Positions 46,665 to 58,222 of a stretch of DNA of 64,000 bases are shown in pieces. Below the pieces are notes generated by a model. That model did not search any database. It was given only the letters and a program-made list of their open reading frames with translations, and was not told the DNA's origin. Positions within the stretch are counted from its first letter, which is position 1. Every line of letters starts with the position of its first letter. The position numbers and the translations under genes were made by a program. Source of the DNA: Ancistrus triradiatus (Eukaryota > Chordata > Actinopteri > Siluriformes > Loricariidae); assembly GCA_025084515.1 (NCBI GenBank), contig JAJAGP010002026.1:1-64000 (forward strand). The letters are read 5' to 3'.

Positions 46665-48270
46665 ACCAGCATTTCCCAAAGTGTGGGGTGTGCCCCACTG
46701 CAGGTGGGGCTCAAGAAATCGGAAGAAATTAACATTTTTAAGCCCGTCTTTTTAATGCCTTTTCTGTTGACAATAAAAGGGGGAGGGCATAAGCCACGGG
46801 TGTTTAAAATGTCAGCGGAACAATATAAACAGTACAAGAGGGCAGTTGAGGTGTGTATAACGTTAACTTTAAAGTTACAAAACGGACAAATTTGTTACAA
46901 GGACCACAAATGTTGACGGTTCCGTACCAGCAGAGAAAGAGAAGACAGACGGACCTAATCAATCGAAAAGCCAACCAAAAAGGAGGTATGATGAAGCATA
47001 TCTTGCTTTTGGATTCACTGTAGCTGGGGTGGGGGATGAGGAGCGTGTTCGGCGTCTTAAACAACTGGCAGCAACAAATTGCGCAGAGAACTGGAGACCT
47101 CACACCCAACTCACGTTGATAAGCCCATCAATTTTTTCCAACAAAAACTCAGAATATCGGAAAAGCGAATGGTGAAAGCTGCATCAGTTAATAGTAAAGC
47201 ACAAATGGCATCTTACAGAGTCGCATATAGAGTTGCCCAGTGCAAAAAAAAACACACAATAGCTGAGCAACTTATTGTCCCCGTGGCTGGTGACATAGTG
47301 CCAATTATGCTTGATGAGAAGTGCAGCAAAGTTGAAAACAATCCCCCTGTCAGTCAAACGACACGGCGTATGTGCAACATTTCAATTGATATTGAAGCAC
47401 AACTCAATGAAAAAGTGGAAGAAAATCGTTTTGCAATACTAGTGGATGAAGCCACAGACAGCAGTAAAAACTGTTTTTGTTCATCTCGTATATCCGCTTT
47501 GTAAATTTGGAGTCCCTGTTCTTTTGCAAAATTGTGCAAACAAGAGCCACGGCTGAGTTACTCCAAGATTATGGACAGCTACTTCACAGAACATGAGCTG
47601 AAATGGGGAAATTGTGTGGGGTTTTGCTCTGATGGTGCACAGACTATGGCAGGGAAAAGGAAAGGACTGCAGGCATTACTCAAGAGGGTCGCACCATACT
47701 GCACCATCCATAGGGAAGCGCTGGCTTCCAGACAGCTCACCCCCAAATGTGTGCGTTCTCATCATCCCAGTTATGTTCCGTTTACCTAGTCTAGCACTGG
47801 CTATTACTGCACACTGCTGAAAAAGCCATTGTTCGATGACAAGAAAAACAAAGGGGGAAAAGGGGGGGATTAAAAAGAGAAATGTCTCAGAATTCAGCCA
47901 AAAGACTTTATGCAAATATCCTCTGGAAAAAGATAACCAGATGTGCCTAATGTGTAGCATCTGTCACTGGACAATCTGAAGAGGGTACGAGTGACAGTCA
48001 GACCGAAGGAGTTCATGCCCATGTCTGTGTGCCATTGCATGCGGTTTAAAGAGAGCCAGGGGGCTACTGAGGAAACAGCAGGTGATATGAAGTCAGGTCT
48101 GCGCAGTGAAAGCATTTTACAAGCGAATTTATGGACACGTCGCTCTTCCACAGATTACGCATAAACACTGAACCTCAGTGATGAAGCAGTGAGCCAGTAA
48201 CTAATAAAAATTACAAAGCTAAGTGGAAATACAGTTCATTAGAACATTTCCCTGAAAGTCCCAAGTTAAT
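46665..48270 (+). mobile_element. hAT-type (ZBED5-like) transposase relic
   Basis: The left end 'tttcccaaagtgtggggtg' is typical of such elements. Broken frames encode RRYDEAYLAFGFTVAGVGDE, then KAQMASYRVAYRVAQCKKKH, FAILVDEATDSSKNC and KWGNCVGFCSDGAQTMAGKR, with REALASRQL. This is the order of ZBED5/hAT transposase segments. Several frameshifts and stops, and the C-terminal dimerisation domain is not seen. A pseudogene. Confidence 0.85.
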
Positions 48271-48499
48271 GAGCCACGAGCCGGTATGCGACCCGTGAAA
48301 TTGGACCTAAGATCATGTGGCTTCGCACTGCTTGGCTGCTTTTACGAGGTACGAGTCAGAGACTATGATTCCTGCCGAATACTCATCACAGGTATGCACA
48401 AACTACAGACTGCCCTATACTGTCAAATGACAAGAGTTTAACAAGTAAAAGAGTATACATTATACAGACTAAACAGTGGGTATCACCATGGGTACTAGT

Positions 48500-48670
48500 A
48501 TGGAGAGCCGTGGCTCTAAAAGGGCTTTCCATTAGATGCCGGCATGACATAAGCCCTGAATCACTTATGGCATTCCAATGCATTTTCAAGGTGTCTGGTG
48601 GAGTTGAGGCCAAGGTTCTGCACAAGCCAGCCAAGTTCTCAATCAAAGTTGGCAAACCAGTTCTATGGAC
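48500..48670 (-). mobile_element. Tc1-like fragment
   Basis: 'caaggtgtctggtggagttg', 'gccaaggttctgcacaagcc', 'gttggcaaaccagttctatg' match the reverse strand of the 62.6/63.3 kb family. Confidence 0.6.
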
Positions 48671-48929
48671 TTTTTAAGGACAGCAGGGCAGAATGATGAA
48701 CTGACTTGTTTCATGCTGAAACCTATAAATGTGTCATTATACCACAGGGAGTTCCGACCCCACAATGCGTTTGGCTGAGACGTTCTAGGAGTGCCGATAT
48801 CGCACAATAATGGCACCCTGATCGAAGCTCTTCAAGTATCACTCGTCACATACACACGTAACCTAGCAATGGCATCAGCCATGAATCAGCAACGTTATAA
48901 TTATTAGATGCACTGCCTGCAATATTCTT

Positions 48930-49140
48930 GGGAATTCTGTTTTTTTTTCAGTCCAAGAATTATAAATTGCAGCATACAGAGCAGTTTTGTTCAACTGTTT
49001 TTTTTAATGAAAACGTCTTCACTGCTAAAGAAAGATAGCAACAGCTGCAAGCTTGTCTGCTTCTGCACTCTCAGCAGAGTTAGCTTCGTCAAAGTCCGCA
49101 TACACAGCGAGGTGATGCTGTTTTAAACGTCCTATTATTG
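48930..49140 (-). mobile_element. hAT BED-finger fragment
   Basis: The minus strand encodes RLKQHHLAVYADFDEANS, homologous to the segment at 51.5 kb (RLKPHHPAEYAEFDKANK). These are the H-x(n)-H half of a BED zinc finger of a hAT transposase. Confidence 0.6.
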
Positions 49141-51403
49141 TCCTTGAGGGTTTTTGGGGTTGTTCCTCTTGGATTACTTTCCTCATGCATACTGCAAACA
49201 GCGTTCAGTCACTGTGAAGAACTAGAACGCTGCCGACACGGCTGTAAACCTAAACAGCACCATCACTAATAGGAATATACTATTCTGCTATTCTACAATT
49301 ACTAAGTAGTAGCATTGGAACACAACTGAAATTTAACACAACACCAGCAGGCATCAGCACTGATCTGTCACATGAGCAAACAGTTTAAAGCACTGTTTTT
49401 CATGTCTGGCTACATGTGGCAAAGACAGAATCAGTTATGAGAGTGACCAGGCCGATCACGCTGAAAACCGGTCGATTCCGGGCACCGGCCAATCGATTGG
49501 TGCCTGTAATAAAAATCAAATTTCCTGGGCTCTGCATACCCACAGCTTGGCTGAAAAGCACCGACACTGAGGTCCATGTTAGTATCACCAGCAAGTATGA
49601 AGAGACTCAGCTTCAACCTTTTCATGGATCAGCCAGAAATTTCAAAGGGAGAGTTATACAGCATCAGCAGCTTCGCTGGTTACGTCTCTTTACTTTCTTC
49701 ACAAAACTCTGTAAAATCTGCGGCTTTCATTCAACACCACCCACAGCTGCTCTGGGGTTCATACCTGTATCTGTTAAGTCCAGCTCTTAACCCAACGAAG
49801 ATGGTGATGCTCTATAACTCTTCCATTTCTGACTGATAATATCAACCTCAATAGCTTCATCTTCTAAATTTAGAATCACTGGTCAAGTAATGGATATTAT
49901 AACAGGACCCATTAACACGGGGATCTCACCAAAATTTCCATCTGTTGGTAGAAGTGTCTTAGCAACAGCCTGCCTTATAAATCGGACCCATTTTATTTGT
50001 TGAATATGAATAAACTGTTTCTAATAAATGAAAACCTTCCTTTGTGTTTATTGTCTGCATAATAAACTGTTGAAATTACATTCCTTGACTATTATGACTG
50101 AAGGGAATAGTCTGATGATGAAGTTTTAGCAGGGGGATGCCTGATAGTGGAATTTCACCTCGCCGAAAATTGATACACAAATCGTTTATGTCTTCATGTT
50201 AAAATCTAACACTGAGGGGTGGTAATGGAACTGTGGTATAATTGCAATAATACACTCGAGGTTCATTCTGTAATGCGAGATACTGGCACTGGTGTATGAT
50301 CGCAGAAAAACTGGTGCACACCAGCGCCAAGATCTCCCATTACAGCGCTCCCTCTCGCATATTATTGCTTAATTGAGAGTTACTAGTGAATTCCGTACAA
50401 TTCATGCTACCTGTTTGTCTGTGGAGAATCCCGAAATCTAAGCTTTATATTATGTGTAATAAATGAGTGTTGGAGAAATTGCAGTGCTCACTAATTAGAA
50501 GGGGATGTCTACAAACATTTGCCTATATAGTGTCACTGCCAATTCTGTGTCACTATTGCAGTGAAAAGCTAGACATACATAGACAGCCAGTCACAATTAT
50601 TGGCACCCTTGTTAAAGATAAAACGCAATGATGTACTGCGATCTCAGGCTAACCGGCTCAAACGCTGAACACGTGCGCTTTTATGGGTTTTGAACGCCAC
50701 GTAATAAATACGTATTAATATCTCACATGAACAGTGATTCCAGAACGCTCGTCTAATGACTCTGGCGACTGTGAAATGATTCCATGCGACATTTAGGTTG
50801 CCTGCATGTCTGTACTGAGCGACACAGGAAGCAAAGGATACAGCGTGTTTCACTGCTTTTTAATTTTTATTACCATTAAATACATTTTAAAGTGTTTGAT
50901 TTTAAGACCCAAATTTTAGATCTATTTAACAGTTATGTCTGTCAGCTCACTTTCACCCCAGACGTTCACAGTATAAACTTACCAGAAGAGGAACTCAGTA
51001 AATTATTTAACCATAACCATCCCAGACTTTGTCACGCCGGTGATCCCAGTCGCCAGTGAATTAATTCCCCTCAGCTGTCCTAGATTTCCTTAATCACATC
51101 CTCTACTATTTCAGCTCTGTGTCTGAAGTCAGGCACTTCTAGAGTTCGCTGCATGCACCAAGTCCAAGCCCACGTTCCCTCAGCTCCATTTACTCATTAC
51201 TAAATGTTTGTCTCTACTGTCCAGCTCAGCCTAAAGTTAACCTTTTTCAGGTCAAAATGTTCTCTTGATTCTCATTCAAAAACTTGTGGCATTTTGAACC
51301 GAAATACTGCAGCAGTCAAACTTTGTGTGCCTCTATATCACAGTATTTTTGTCTGGGTGGGGTGATTTGGGAGGAGAACAGGCATTTATATCTTACTCTG
51401 CTG
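49141..51403. other. ralgps2 intron, mostly unrecognised
   Basis: 49430-49600 resembles the hAT-associated sequence at 51.9 kb ('gccgatcacgctgaaaaccg'). 50080-50410 is AT-rich with no ORF. No exon recognised. Confidence 0.4.
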
Positions 51404-51748
51404 TTAGAAGTGAATTACAAGTTTATTTATTCGACATTCACCAAATGCTCTGTTAAAAAAGATAGAAGGCTGCTGGCTTGTGTCCGACTCTGCACTCCCA
51501 TTAGCTTTAGCCTCTTTGACTTTGTTTGCTTTGTCAAACTCTGCATATTCAGCAGGGTGATGCGGTTTTAAACGTCTTATTAAATCCGGTTCACGGCTTA
51601 TTTTCGCCCTGTATGCAATAAAAGCAGTACGCTGCAAAAGTTTCTGTGCCGGAGACATGGTTGTGTTCAAAGTGAATAACTAACCCCTTAGTAGTGTCCC
51701 TGGTCCATCATCAGTAATGTGGAATTTAGGGAGCCAATCTAGTTGACC
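51404..51748 (-). mobile_element. hAT BED-finger fragment with 5' flank
   Basis: Minus-strand ORF from about 51658 reads MSPAQKLLQRTAFIAYRAK then RLKPHHPAEYAEFDKANK. It is preceded on that strand by a block of about 95 bp (51653-51748) that recurs inverted at 58126-58222. Confidence 0.6.
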
Positions 51749-51929
51749 AAGTAGCACTCAAAACACAGCCGAAACCTACAACACTTCCTCCTCATCATGT
51801 TAACAAAACAAACCCTTAAACAGGTCTCTTAAACAAACCATCAAGTGCCTGAAACTTTGAATTATGAACTGACCTGAACTAAATTATGAATTAAAGTTGT
51901 AGCAAAAGCACTGTGCTGTTCATGTGGTT

Positions 51930-52155
51930 GACCAGAACAGAACCGGTAATGTGAGACCGGCTGAAGCTAATCACGCTAAAACTGGGCCAATCCTTTATAT
52001 ATCCAGTTCTGTTCTAAACTTGCCAGAGCCTTTCCCAGCTACTAACAGACTATTTCTAGGCTGTGATGTATATTATGCTACCTGGCTAGCAAGCTTTACC
52101 CAGCATGCTGGCAAATTTTTTTTACCGAAAACCAGTATACCGCCCAGCACTGAAA
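51930..52155 (-). mobile_element. solo end of a hAT-type element
   Basis: Minus strand begins 'cagtgctgggcggtatactg' followed by 'cagcatgctgggtaaagctt' and 'gctagccaggtagcataat'; the same subterminal sequence occurs on the plus strand at 56730-56860. Confidence 0.6.
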
Positions 52156-52666
52156 TATATAATAAATAAAATGACACACGTGTCCGCGCATTAAAAATAT
52201 ATTATATAAAATAAATATATTAAAACACACATTTTCTCAAACATTAAAAAAAACCTTTAATTCCATGTTCAAAAACATCTGCCAGTATTGGTTCCTATGG
52301 TCCCCAAGTTATCTACCGACAAATATTTGTCTTCACCTAACGATAGAAGATAAATATTTGTTACAACTAAAGATGGATGCAGACAAATATTTGTCAGACC
52401 TGAAGTTTGAAGGCAGTTTCCCTGCTATTTGTTCTGTCCCGTTTACAATAAATACCTATGACATTTCAACATGTTCATCCACCCACTGCAGTCTGTTACC
52501 ATTGGAAAAGGGGCCAAGTGCACAGAACTCTGAACACACAAAAAAGCAATGACGTAATTTTCCAATCACACACGGGCCAAGTAGATAAATCAAAGGCTCC
52601 CTCCAGCTGCGTCAGGCTTCAGGTTACATAGGGGGAACATGGACAAAACCAGACTGTGTGCGTTAC
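52156..52666. other. ralgps2 intron, no recognised feature
   Basis: 52310-52400 has three spaced copies of 'acaaatatttgt' palindromes; otherwise nothing recognised. Confidence 0.45.
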
Positions 52667-52750
52667 CTGATTGAATCTTCGTGTAAAGGCCACAGCATTA
52701 GGAGCAGAACTGTGCTTCTCTTTCTTGTTCCAGCCACAACTTGAGAGTTC
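52667..52750 (-). CDS. ralgps2: ralgps2 exon, early RasGEF domain
   Basis: 84 bp, 28 codons, phase 0 at both ends. The reverse strand reads ttttctcag / GAA CTC TCA ... AAT CAG / gtaacg, so both splice sites are canonical. The peptide starts ELSSCGWNKKEK and ends AFTRRFNQ, matching the part of RALGPS2 that follows the ...FKAIQPDE segment. It is the most upstream exon found. The preceding exon (the start of the RasGEF domain) was not seen between here and 64000. The next exon is 13.6 kb away, across an intron rich in transposons. Confidence 0.92.
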
Positions 52751-53568
52751 CTGAGAAAATGACAAACACTGACATGAGAAACACATTCCATAGTCTTGGG
52801 ATCTTCAAATGTCTAGTGCTATTGGGGTGCTTTTAATAAAACACCTCTCTTAAAGGGGTAGCCACTAAAAGCAGGGACAAAGCTAAGAAGACGTAAGTTT
52901 TCCCAAATAGAAAAGTAAACAAGAGACAAGCAGATGACAGAATGAGAGTTTGAAAAGAGAAAGTGAGAATAAATTTGTAAATGGAACAAAATGTGGTAAC
53001 CGAATGTGAAAGACTCCGAACGGAGTCTAAACTAAGCTTGTACTAACAGTCAACCCCAGTCTCTGCTGTTTCCAAAACAACATGAGAAGGTCTGGCCATA
53101 TGAATCCACCAAAACAGACCTGTTATGGTGGCAGTGAAATATTAATAAATTGATTTACAAAGTTAGTCCACTTGAAAAACTTAGAATGATTTGACTGCAC
53201 ACATTCCCTGTTTCCACTAATATGGTGGCAGCACTGAAGCTGGACCAAGAACCAGCACTTGCCTTCAGTGCCAAACAATCAGATGTGGGAGATTTTTATA
53301 TTTACAGTATAAATATACTAGAGAAGGAACTCAACATAAATTATATTATGGCCAAATAATTTATGTTGAGTTTCCCTTAGCATTATTGAATTATTTCTTA
53401 TAAGAAAATGACTAGATCATGTTAATAAAGTGACTAAACCTCTGAGTTGTCTTCATTCCAGCCCTTGGTTCTGCGCCTCAGCATTATGGGACTCTGGTTA
53501 TGCTTTTGTCACTGACTTTCCCTCTGATCAAGATTTTCTTGCTTCTGACTGTTAATACAGTGGATATA
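52751..53568. other. upstream ralgps2 intron, no recognised feature
   Basis: I looked for the previous coding exon (ending ...FKAIQPD) on the minus strand and did not find it. A short inverted repeat (ggccaaataatttatgttga against caacataaattatattatgg) lies near 53327-53370. Confidence 0.5.
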
Positions 53569-54065
53569 CACTGCCTGGCCAAAGAAAAGGTCACCATCTG
53601 GATTTAACTAAGCAAATAGTTAAATAGCTAAAAGAGAGCCTCCCATTGGATAATTACTGCATGGGTGATTATGTTTCATCTGGCAACAAGTTATTTAACC
53701 CTAACTGACGCAGTGAGTAGCTTCTCATTTGTTAAACAGCCATGTCGAAAGACACGTCCTGTGGTCGTGGAAAAGATGTTCATCTGTTTCAGAAGGGTTC
53801 AGGGAGCATTAGACATTATCACACATGGATTGGCCACCACAGAGTCCTGAAAAGAAACCCCATTGAGAATCTTTGGGATGTGCTGGAGGAGACTTTGTGC
53901 AGTGGAACAAATCTCCCATCAACACAAGATCTTGGGGAAAAATGAATGCAACTCTGGACAGAAATAAATGCTGTGACATTGCAGAAACTTGTAGAAAAGA
54001 TGCCACAGCGAATGCGTGCCTTAATGAAATTTTAGAGTGTATGACCTTTTTTTGGCCAGGCAGCG
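53569..54065 (+). mobile_element. Tc1-derived non-autonomous element, 497 bp
   Basis: TA-flanked (53567-53568, 54066-54067). Inverted ends cactgcctggccaaa ... tttggccaggcagcg. It keeps short transposase remnants ('aaaccccattgagaatctttg', 'tggacagaaataaatgctg') but most of the gene is deleted. Same family as 43508-44310. Confidence 0.9.
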
Positions 54066-54284
54066 TATAATTGGCTCAGGCTACTTGCTAGTAAAAGTTT
54101 TCTTTCTATAAGTGCATGAGTGTAAAAACAAATTGTATAATATAAAAAAGGGTAGTATTAGTAGTGCTAATGGTAGCAGCTTTAGTAGTATTAAGATTAA
54201 TCTCTGTGTAAACACAAAGCGAAGCTTCTTACTGAGGTGGAAGGTGCAGGTATAGGCAAAGTAACATTCAGAGACGACATCTAC

Positions 54285-55300
54285 ACTCACTAGACACTTT
54301 ATTAGATAAACCTTGCTAGTACTGGGTTGGACGCCATCTTCGAGCTGCTTGAATACATCATGGCATAGATTCAACAAGGTCCTGGAACCATTCATCATAG
54401 ATTCATAACATTGCATCATGGATGTGCAGCTGACAAATCTGCAACAACTGCTTGATGCTAATCTTCCAATCCAGCACATCCCAAAGGTGCTCTACTAAAT
54501 TGAGACCTGGTGACTGTGGAGGCCGTTTGAGCACAGTGAACTCACTGCCATGTTCAAGAAACAAGTTTGAGAAGATGATCAGATGGCGGTACACTGTGGT
54601 TCTAAAGGGATGAACAGGGTCAGAAACAACACTCGGGTAGGCTGTGGTGTCTTAACGATGCTCGGTTAGTATTAAGGAGTGAAAAGTGTGCCAAGAAAAT
54701 AACCCCCACACCATTACTCAACCACCAGTAGCCTGAACGGTTGATACAAGGCAGGACGGATCCATGCTCTCGTGATGTTTACGCCAAACTCTGACCCTAC
54801 CAACTAAATGTCACAGCAGAAATCAAGATTCATCAGACCAGACAGAGTTTTCCCAAACCTCCCATCTTCTTTGGCCAATTCTGGTCAGCCTGTACAAATT
54901 GTAGCCTCAGCTGCCTACTATTAACCGACAGCCCATCTGCTTCAAGGTTTGACATGTGTAATCAAAGATGCTCTTCTGCATACCTCGGTTCTAACGTGTT
55001 ACTGTTGCCTTCCTATCAGCTCGAAACAGTCTGGTCATTCTCCTCCGACATCAACAATTCAATTTGCCCAAAGAACTGCTGCTCGCTGGATAGTAATGGT
55101 CTTTTTTGGACCGTACCCTATAAACCCTAGAGATGTCTGTCCATGAAAATCACAGGAGATCAGCATTTCTTGAAATTTTCCGACCAGCCCGTCTAGCACC
55201 AACAACCATGCCACGTTCAAAGTCACTTAAATCAACTGTCTTTCCTATTCTTATGTTCAGGTTGAACTTCAGCAGGTCGTCTTGACCATTAAAATCTCTC
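54285..55300 (-). mobile_element. Tc1-like transposon, decayed
   Basis: Left end 'agacactttattagataaac', with reverse-strand Tc1 blocks: 'atggatgtgcagctgacaaa', 'gacctggtgactgtggaggc', 'atccatgctctcgtgatg', 'agattcatcagaccagacag', 'gcccgtctagcaccaacaac'. The right end is not clear. Same family as 21.4 and 27.3 kb. Confidence 0.85.
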
Positions 55301-56589
55301 ATCCGTTATACTGGGGAATCAAATACAGGGATACCAGGTATGACTGCATTTAGATTAGTAGTAGTGCTTGTAGCTGTAGGTGTATTAAGATGCTTACTCA
55401 GCCAGTCTGCTAGCTAGCTGGGTTAGACATTAGACAGTCCTGCAGCATGTGCTAATGTTATAACTACATACCATGGTGGATATTCTGTTTCTGCTATTAT
55501 TAAGTAGACACTCAGAATATAATGGCATATACTCAGACTCTGACGCCCACTTGTTTGCACTGGTGACCAGTACAAGCTGTTTATTATCCCACTCACTCAC
55601 AGCATTTATTAGTAATGAGACACATCCCCGAAGAGACATTACCAACACAAGTGGAATAATGACTATCGGGGTGTGATTATCACAGTGCCACACTTATGGC
55701 TTGTGCTTTTTATCTGCACTACAACGCACACTCAGACAATATAACGAACACAAAACTGGCCGAGAGAGACTGCTGCGTAGCAACATACACAGACGCACAC
55801 AAACACAGATGTGAACCAAGAGAGTCCGCAAACTCCAATTTCGGAACAAGTTTGTGGGTTGCCGTTTGTCCCCGGTGTCATGCTCCGGGCCAAAGAAATC
55901 ATTCAGCTAAGATTTTCCTAATATGTGAATTAAGTACTGACTACAGGAGCTTCCAGGGCTCTCTCTCTCTCACACACACACAAACGAATTACAAGACATT
56001 TGGGGGACCTGGGGATCTGATGAATAATAACTATACGCATGAAGGACATTCATCAGTGCTCTTTGTGGATTTTTCTTGAAGATTTTTCCAATCATGCCCA
56101 TAATAATGAATGACTAAGTTGATAATTATGACCTCATTCACTCGAGGAGGTGTCGAAAAAACTTCCTCAGGGATGCCGAACAAGTGCATTATGTAATTGC
56201 TCCTGATTTGTCAGCTGGACTAATAAACGCTCTCACTTTTGTCATGGGGAGAAATGAGCGGGATGTCAGCGCCTGAGGATTTATTTCACCAACAAACTTT
56301 CTAGAATTTATTTAACCATAGCCAAACTTTGAAATGAATACGACCCAAACCCACTATATAATCAGACCATGCATCCAAAAGAGTCAAGACAGTTTTGTGG
56401 TTAGGGATACTATAAAATGTACATTGCATTATATAACATATCGATTCATTCAGTTTCTTATCTGCTTAATCCTGATCAAAGACGCGGGAAAGCAGGTGCC
56501 TAGCCAGCGGCACAGAATGCAGGGCAGGAACAACTCTAGACAGGGCGCCAATCCATAGCAGGGCACACACTCACTAGGTTCAACTGGTA
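55301..56589. other. upstream ralgps2 intron, no recognised feature
   Basis: Short (CA)n at about 55970. No exon or transposon recognised on either strand. Confidence 0.45.
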
Positions 56590-58118
56590 TTAATTTCCTG
56601 TACAGTATGCATTTTTCATACCTCCGTACCGGTGCATAGCAGAAACACCGCTCTAACAGATAGGCAGCAAATTACATTATGTTTTACCGCCACCATGAGC
56701 GCTACTGAGCTCGGAGTGGAACTACATCACCGAACAGCATGCCGGGTAAAGCTTGCTAGCTAGGTAGTATAACACACATCACAGCCTAGTAACAGCCCAT
56801 GGTGGGAAAGGCTCCATCAGATTAAAGAACAGAACACAGAACTGGGTTATAAAGTGAGATCGAAGATCCAAAAGAAGAACCCCATTATGCACGCAGTAAC
56901 TCTGGAGGCTGATTCAGAGTAATAATTAACCCGCTGAATTCAGGGATGTCTTACCGGAGCGAAAATAGTCCATCTAAACAAAGCCAACCTCTGTCTTTTA
57001 AGCCGTTGCAGACTGCACAAAATCTGTTTACATTCGGCAACTGTTTCAGGCATTCTGATTTGTGTAACTTTGTGGGGCGAAGTAAACCTTATAGTAATTA
57101 AAGCCTTCATTATATAGATATATAACAACACCACACATACTTAGTAACATTATATATTAATTACGAATATAAAATGTTAGTAATTATACCATACTATAAT
57201 CATATAATAGATAATACACATACATTATATACCGGTATATAAAAAAAATGTGTGTGTGTGTGTTTGAGAAATCCCCTGGAGGGTCACACAATGTTGAACT
57301 AGGACTAAAATAAACGTTCAACCTACCAATGGAGAAAAAGCCTGTGGCCGGAGCACTGCAGTCTTGTTCAGCCGTTCATTTCCACGACTTTCAACCTTCA
57401 TTGATGAAGTGGACTGAGAGACTAATGCAAGGCTCCATTGTGCGACTTGACAACAAGTCCATAGTAGTTGCATAGAGCTCTTTCTCCACTTGCTCACGAA
57501 CTTTGTCATACAGTTTGGCTAAAGTGCTTGCGACCAGGTACCGAATAACATGGATCGTGTGTCTTAATCATGTTCTGAAAGCTTCTTTTCTACAGTGTAA
57601 GAAACTGCACCATGTCCTTACACAAGTACACGGTACTGGCATTTGTAATATCAATCCCCCGCAGATTCTTTTTGTCATCCGGAGTGCCTTTAGAAAATGC
57701 TTGTAAAATATTAGTCTGCTGCTGTGTAGGGCCACCTTTTCCTTTGCACTTCACTGACTGGGCGTCTGTGCAGTTTTTAGCTTCCTTGGTATTCCAAAAC
57801 GTCCTTCGTTTTGAGGTGATTAAACAAATTACTTGTATTCCCTCTCTTCGCTATTACTGTCGCCCGGCATAATTTGCAGATCGTTTTTCTGCTCAACATC
57901 CGACTCCTCAAACCCAAACCAGGTCCATATGACCAACGTCGCACCGGTCTTCCTTACGAGCACCTCCTCCTCCCCATGTAAGCTCCATGCTTGCAGCCGC
58001 TGCCATGCTTTCGAATGAAACGGGTGCAGTTTGAGGTCATCAACATGCGCTATCGCGGTAGATCGGTATAGTCAAAATCTCTACCGTTGTCCAAATTCAT
58101 ATCGTTTATACCGCCCAC
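56590..58118 (-). mobile_element. hAT-type (ZBED1-like) transposon relic
   Basis: The minus strand starts with aggggtgggcggtataaacg, then encodes KTGATLVIWTWFGFEESDVE followed by QKNDLQ (BED-domain N-terminus) and, at about 57510-57300, degenerate frames with MDLLSSRTMEP-like and VHFIDEG-like text of the hAT catalytic region. Many stops. The other end carries 'catgccgggtaaagcttgct', shared with 51930-52155. Confidence 0.75.
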
Positions 58119-58125
58119 CCCTACT

Positions 58126-58222
58126 AGATAGGCTCCCTAAATACTGCATTACTGATGATGAACTAGGGACACCACTAAGGGGTTAGTTATTCATTTTGAA
58201 CATAACCATGTCTCCGGCATGG
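58126..58222. repeat. inverted copy of the 51653-51748 block
   Basis: 'ggctccctaaatactgcatt', 'agggacaccactaaggggtt' and 'catgtctccggcat' are the reverse complement, with changes, of 51653-51748. Confidence 0.7.

Larger units (their letters stand above)
1941..52750 (-). other. ralgps2: ralgps2 transcription unit (partial, 11 exons placed)
   Basis: Spliced gene for a Ral guanine-nucleotide exchange factor of the RalGPS family: an N-terminal CDC25/RasGEF domain that loads GTP onto Ral, a PxxP linker that binds SH3 adaptors, and a C-terminal PH domain for membrane targeting. Exon peptides on the minus strand line up in order with vertebrate RALGPS2 as I remember it, and splice phases agree at every junction from 52750 down to 6470. 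The linker sequence and the nested angptl1 favour RALGPS2 over RALGPS1. Introns range from 97 bp (38895-38991) to 25,167 bp (9515-34681). The initiator exon and the PH-domain exons are not visible. Two oddities are an 18-nt loss in exon 38820-38894 and a phase mismatch at exon 4482-4529/1941-2018. Confidence 0.93.

Noticed and set aside
47079..47504. Functional ZBED5-like host gene
   Set aside because: The homology continues in other frames after stops and shifts, so it is a decayed hAT relic.
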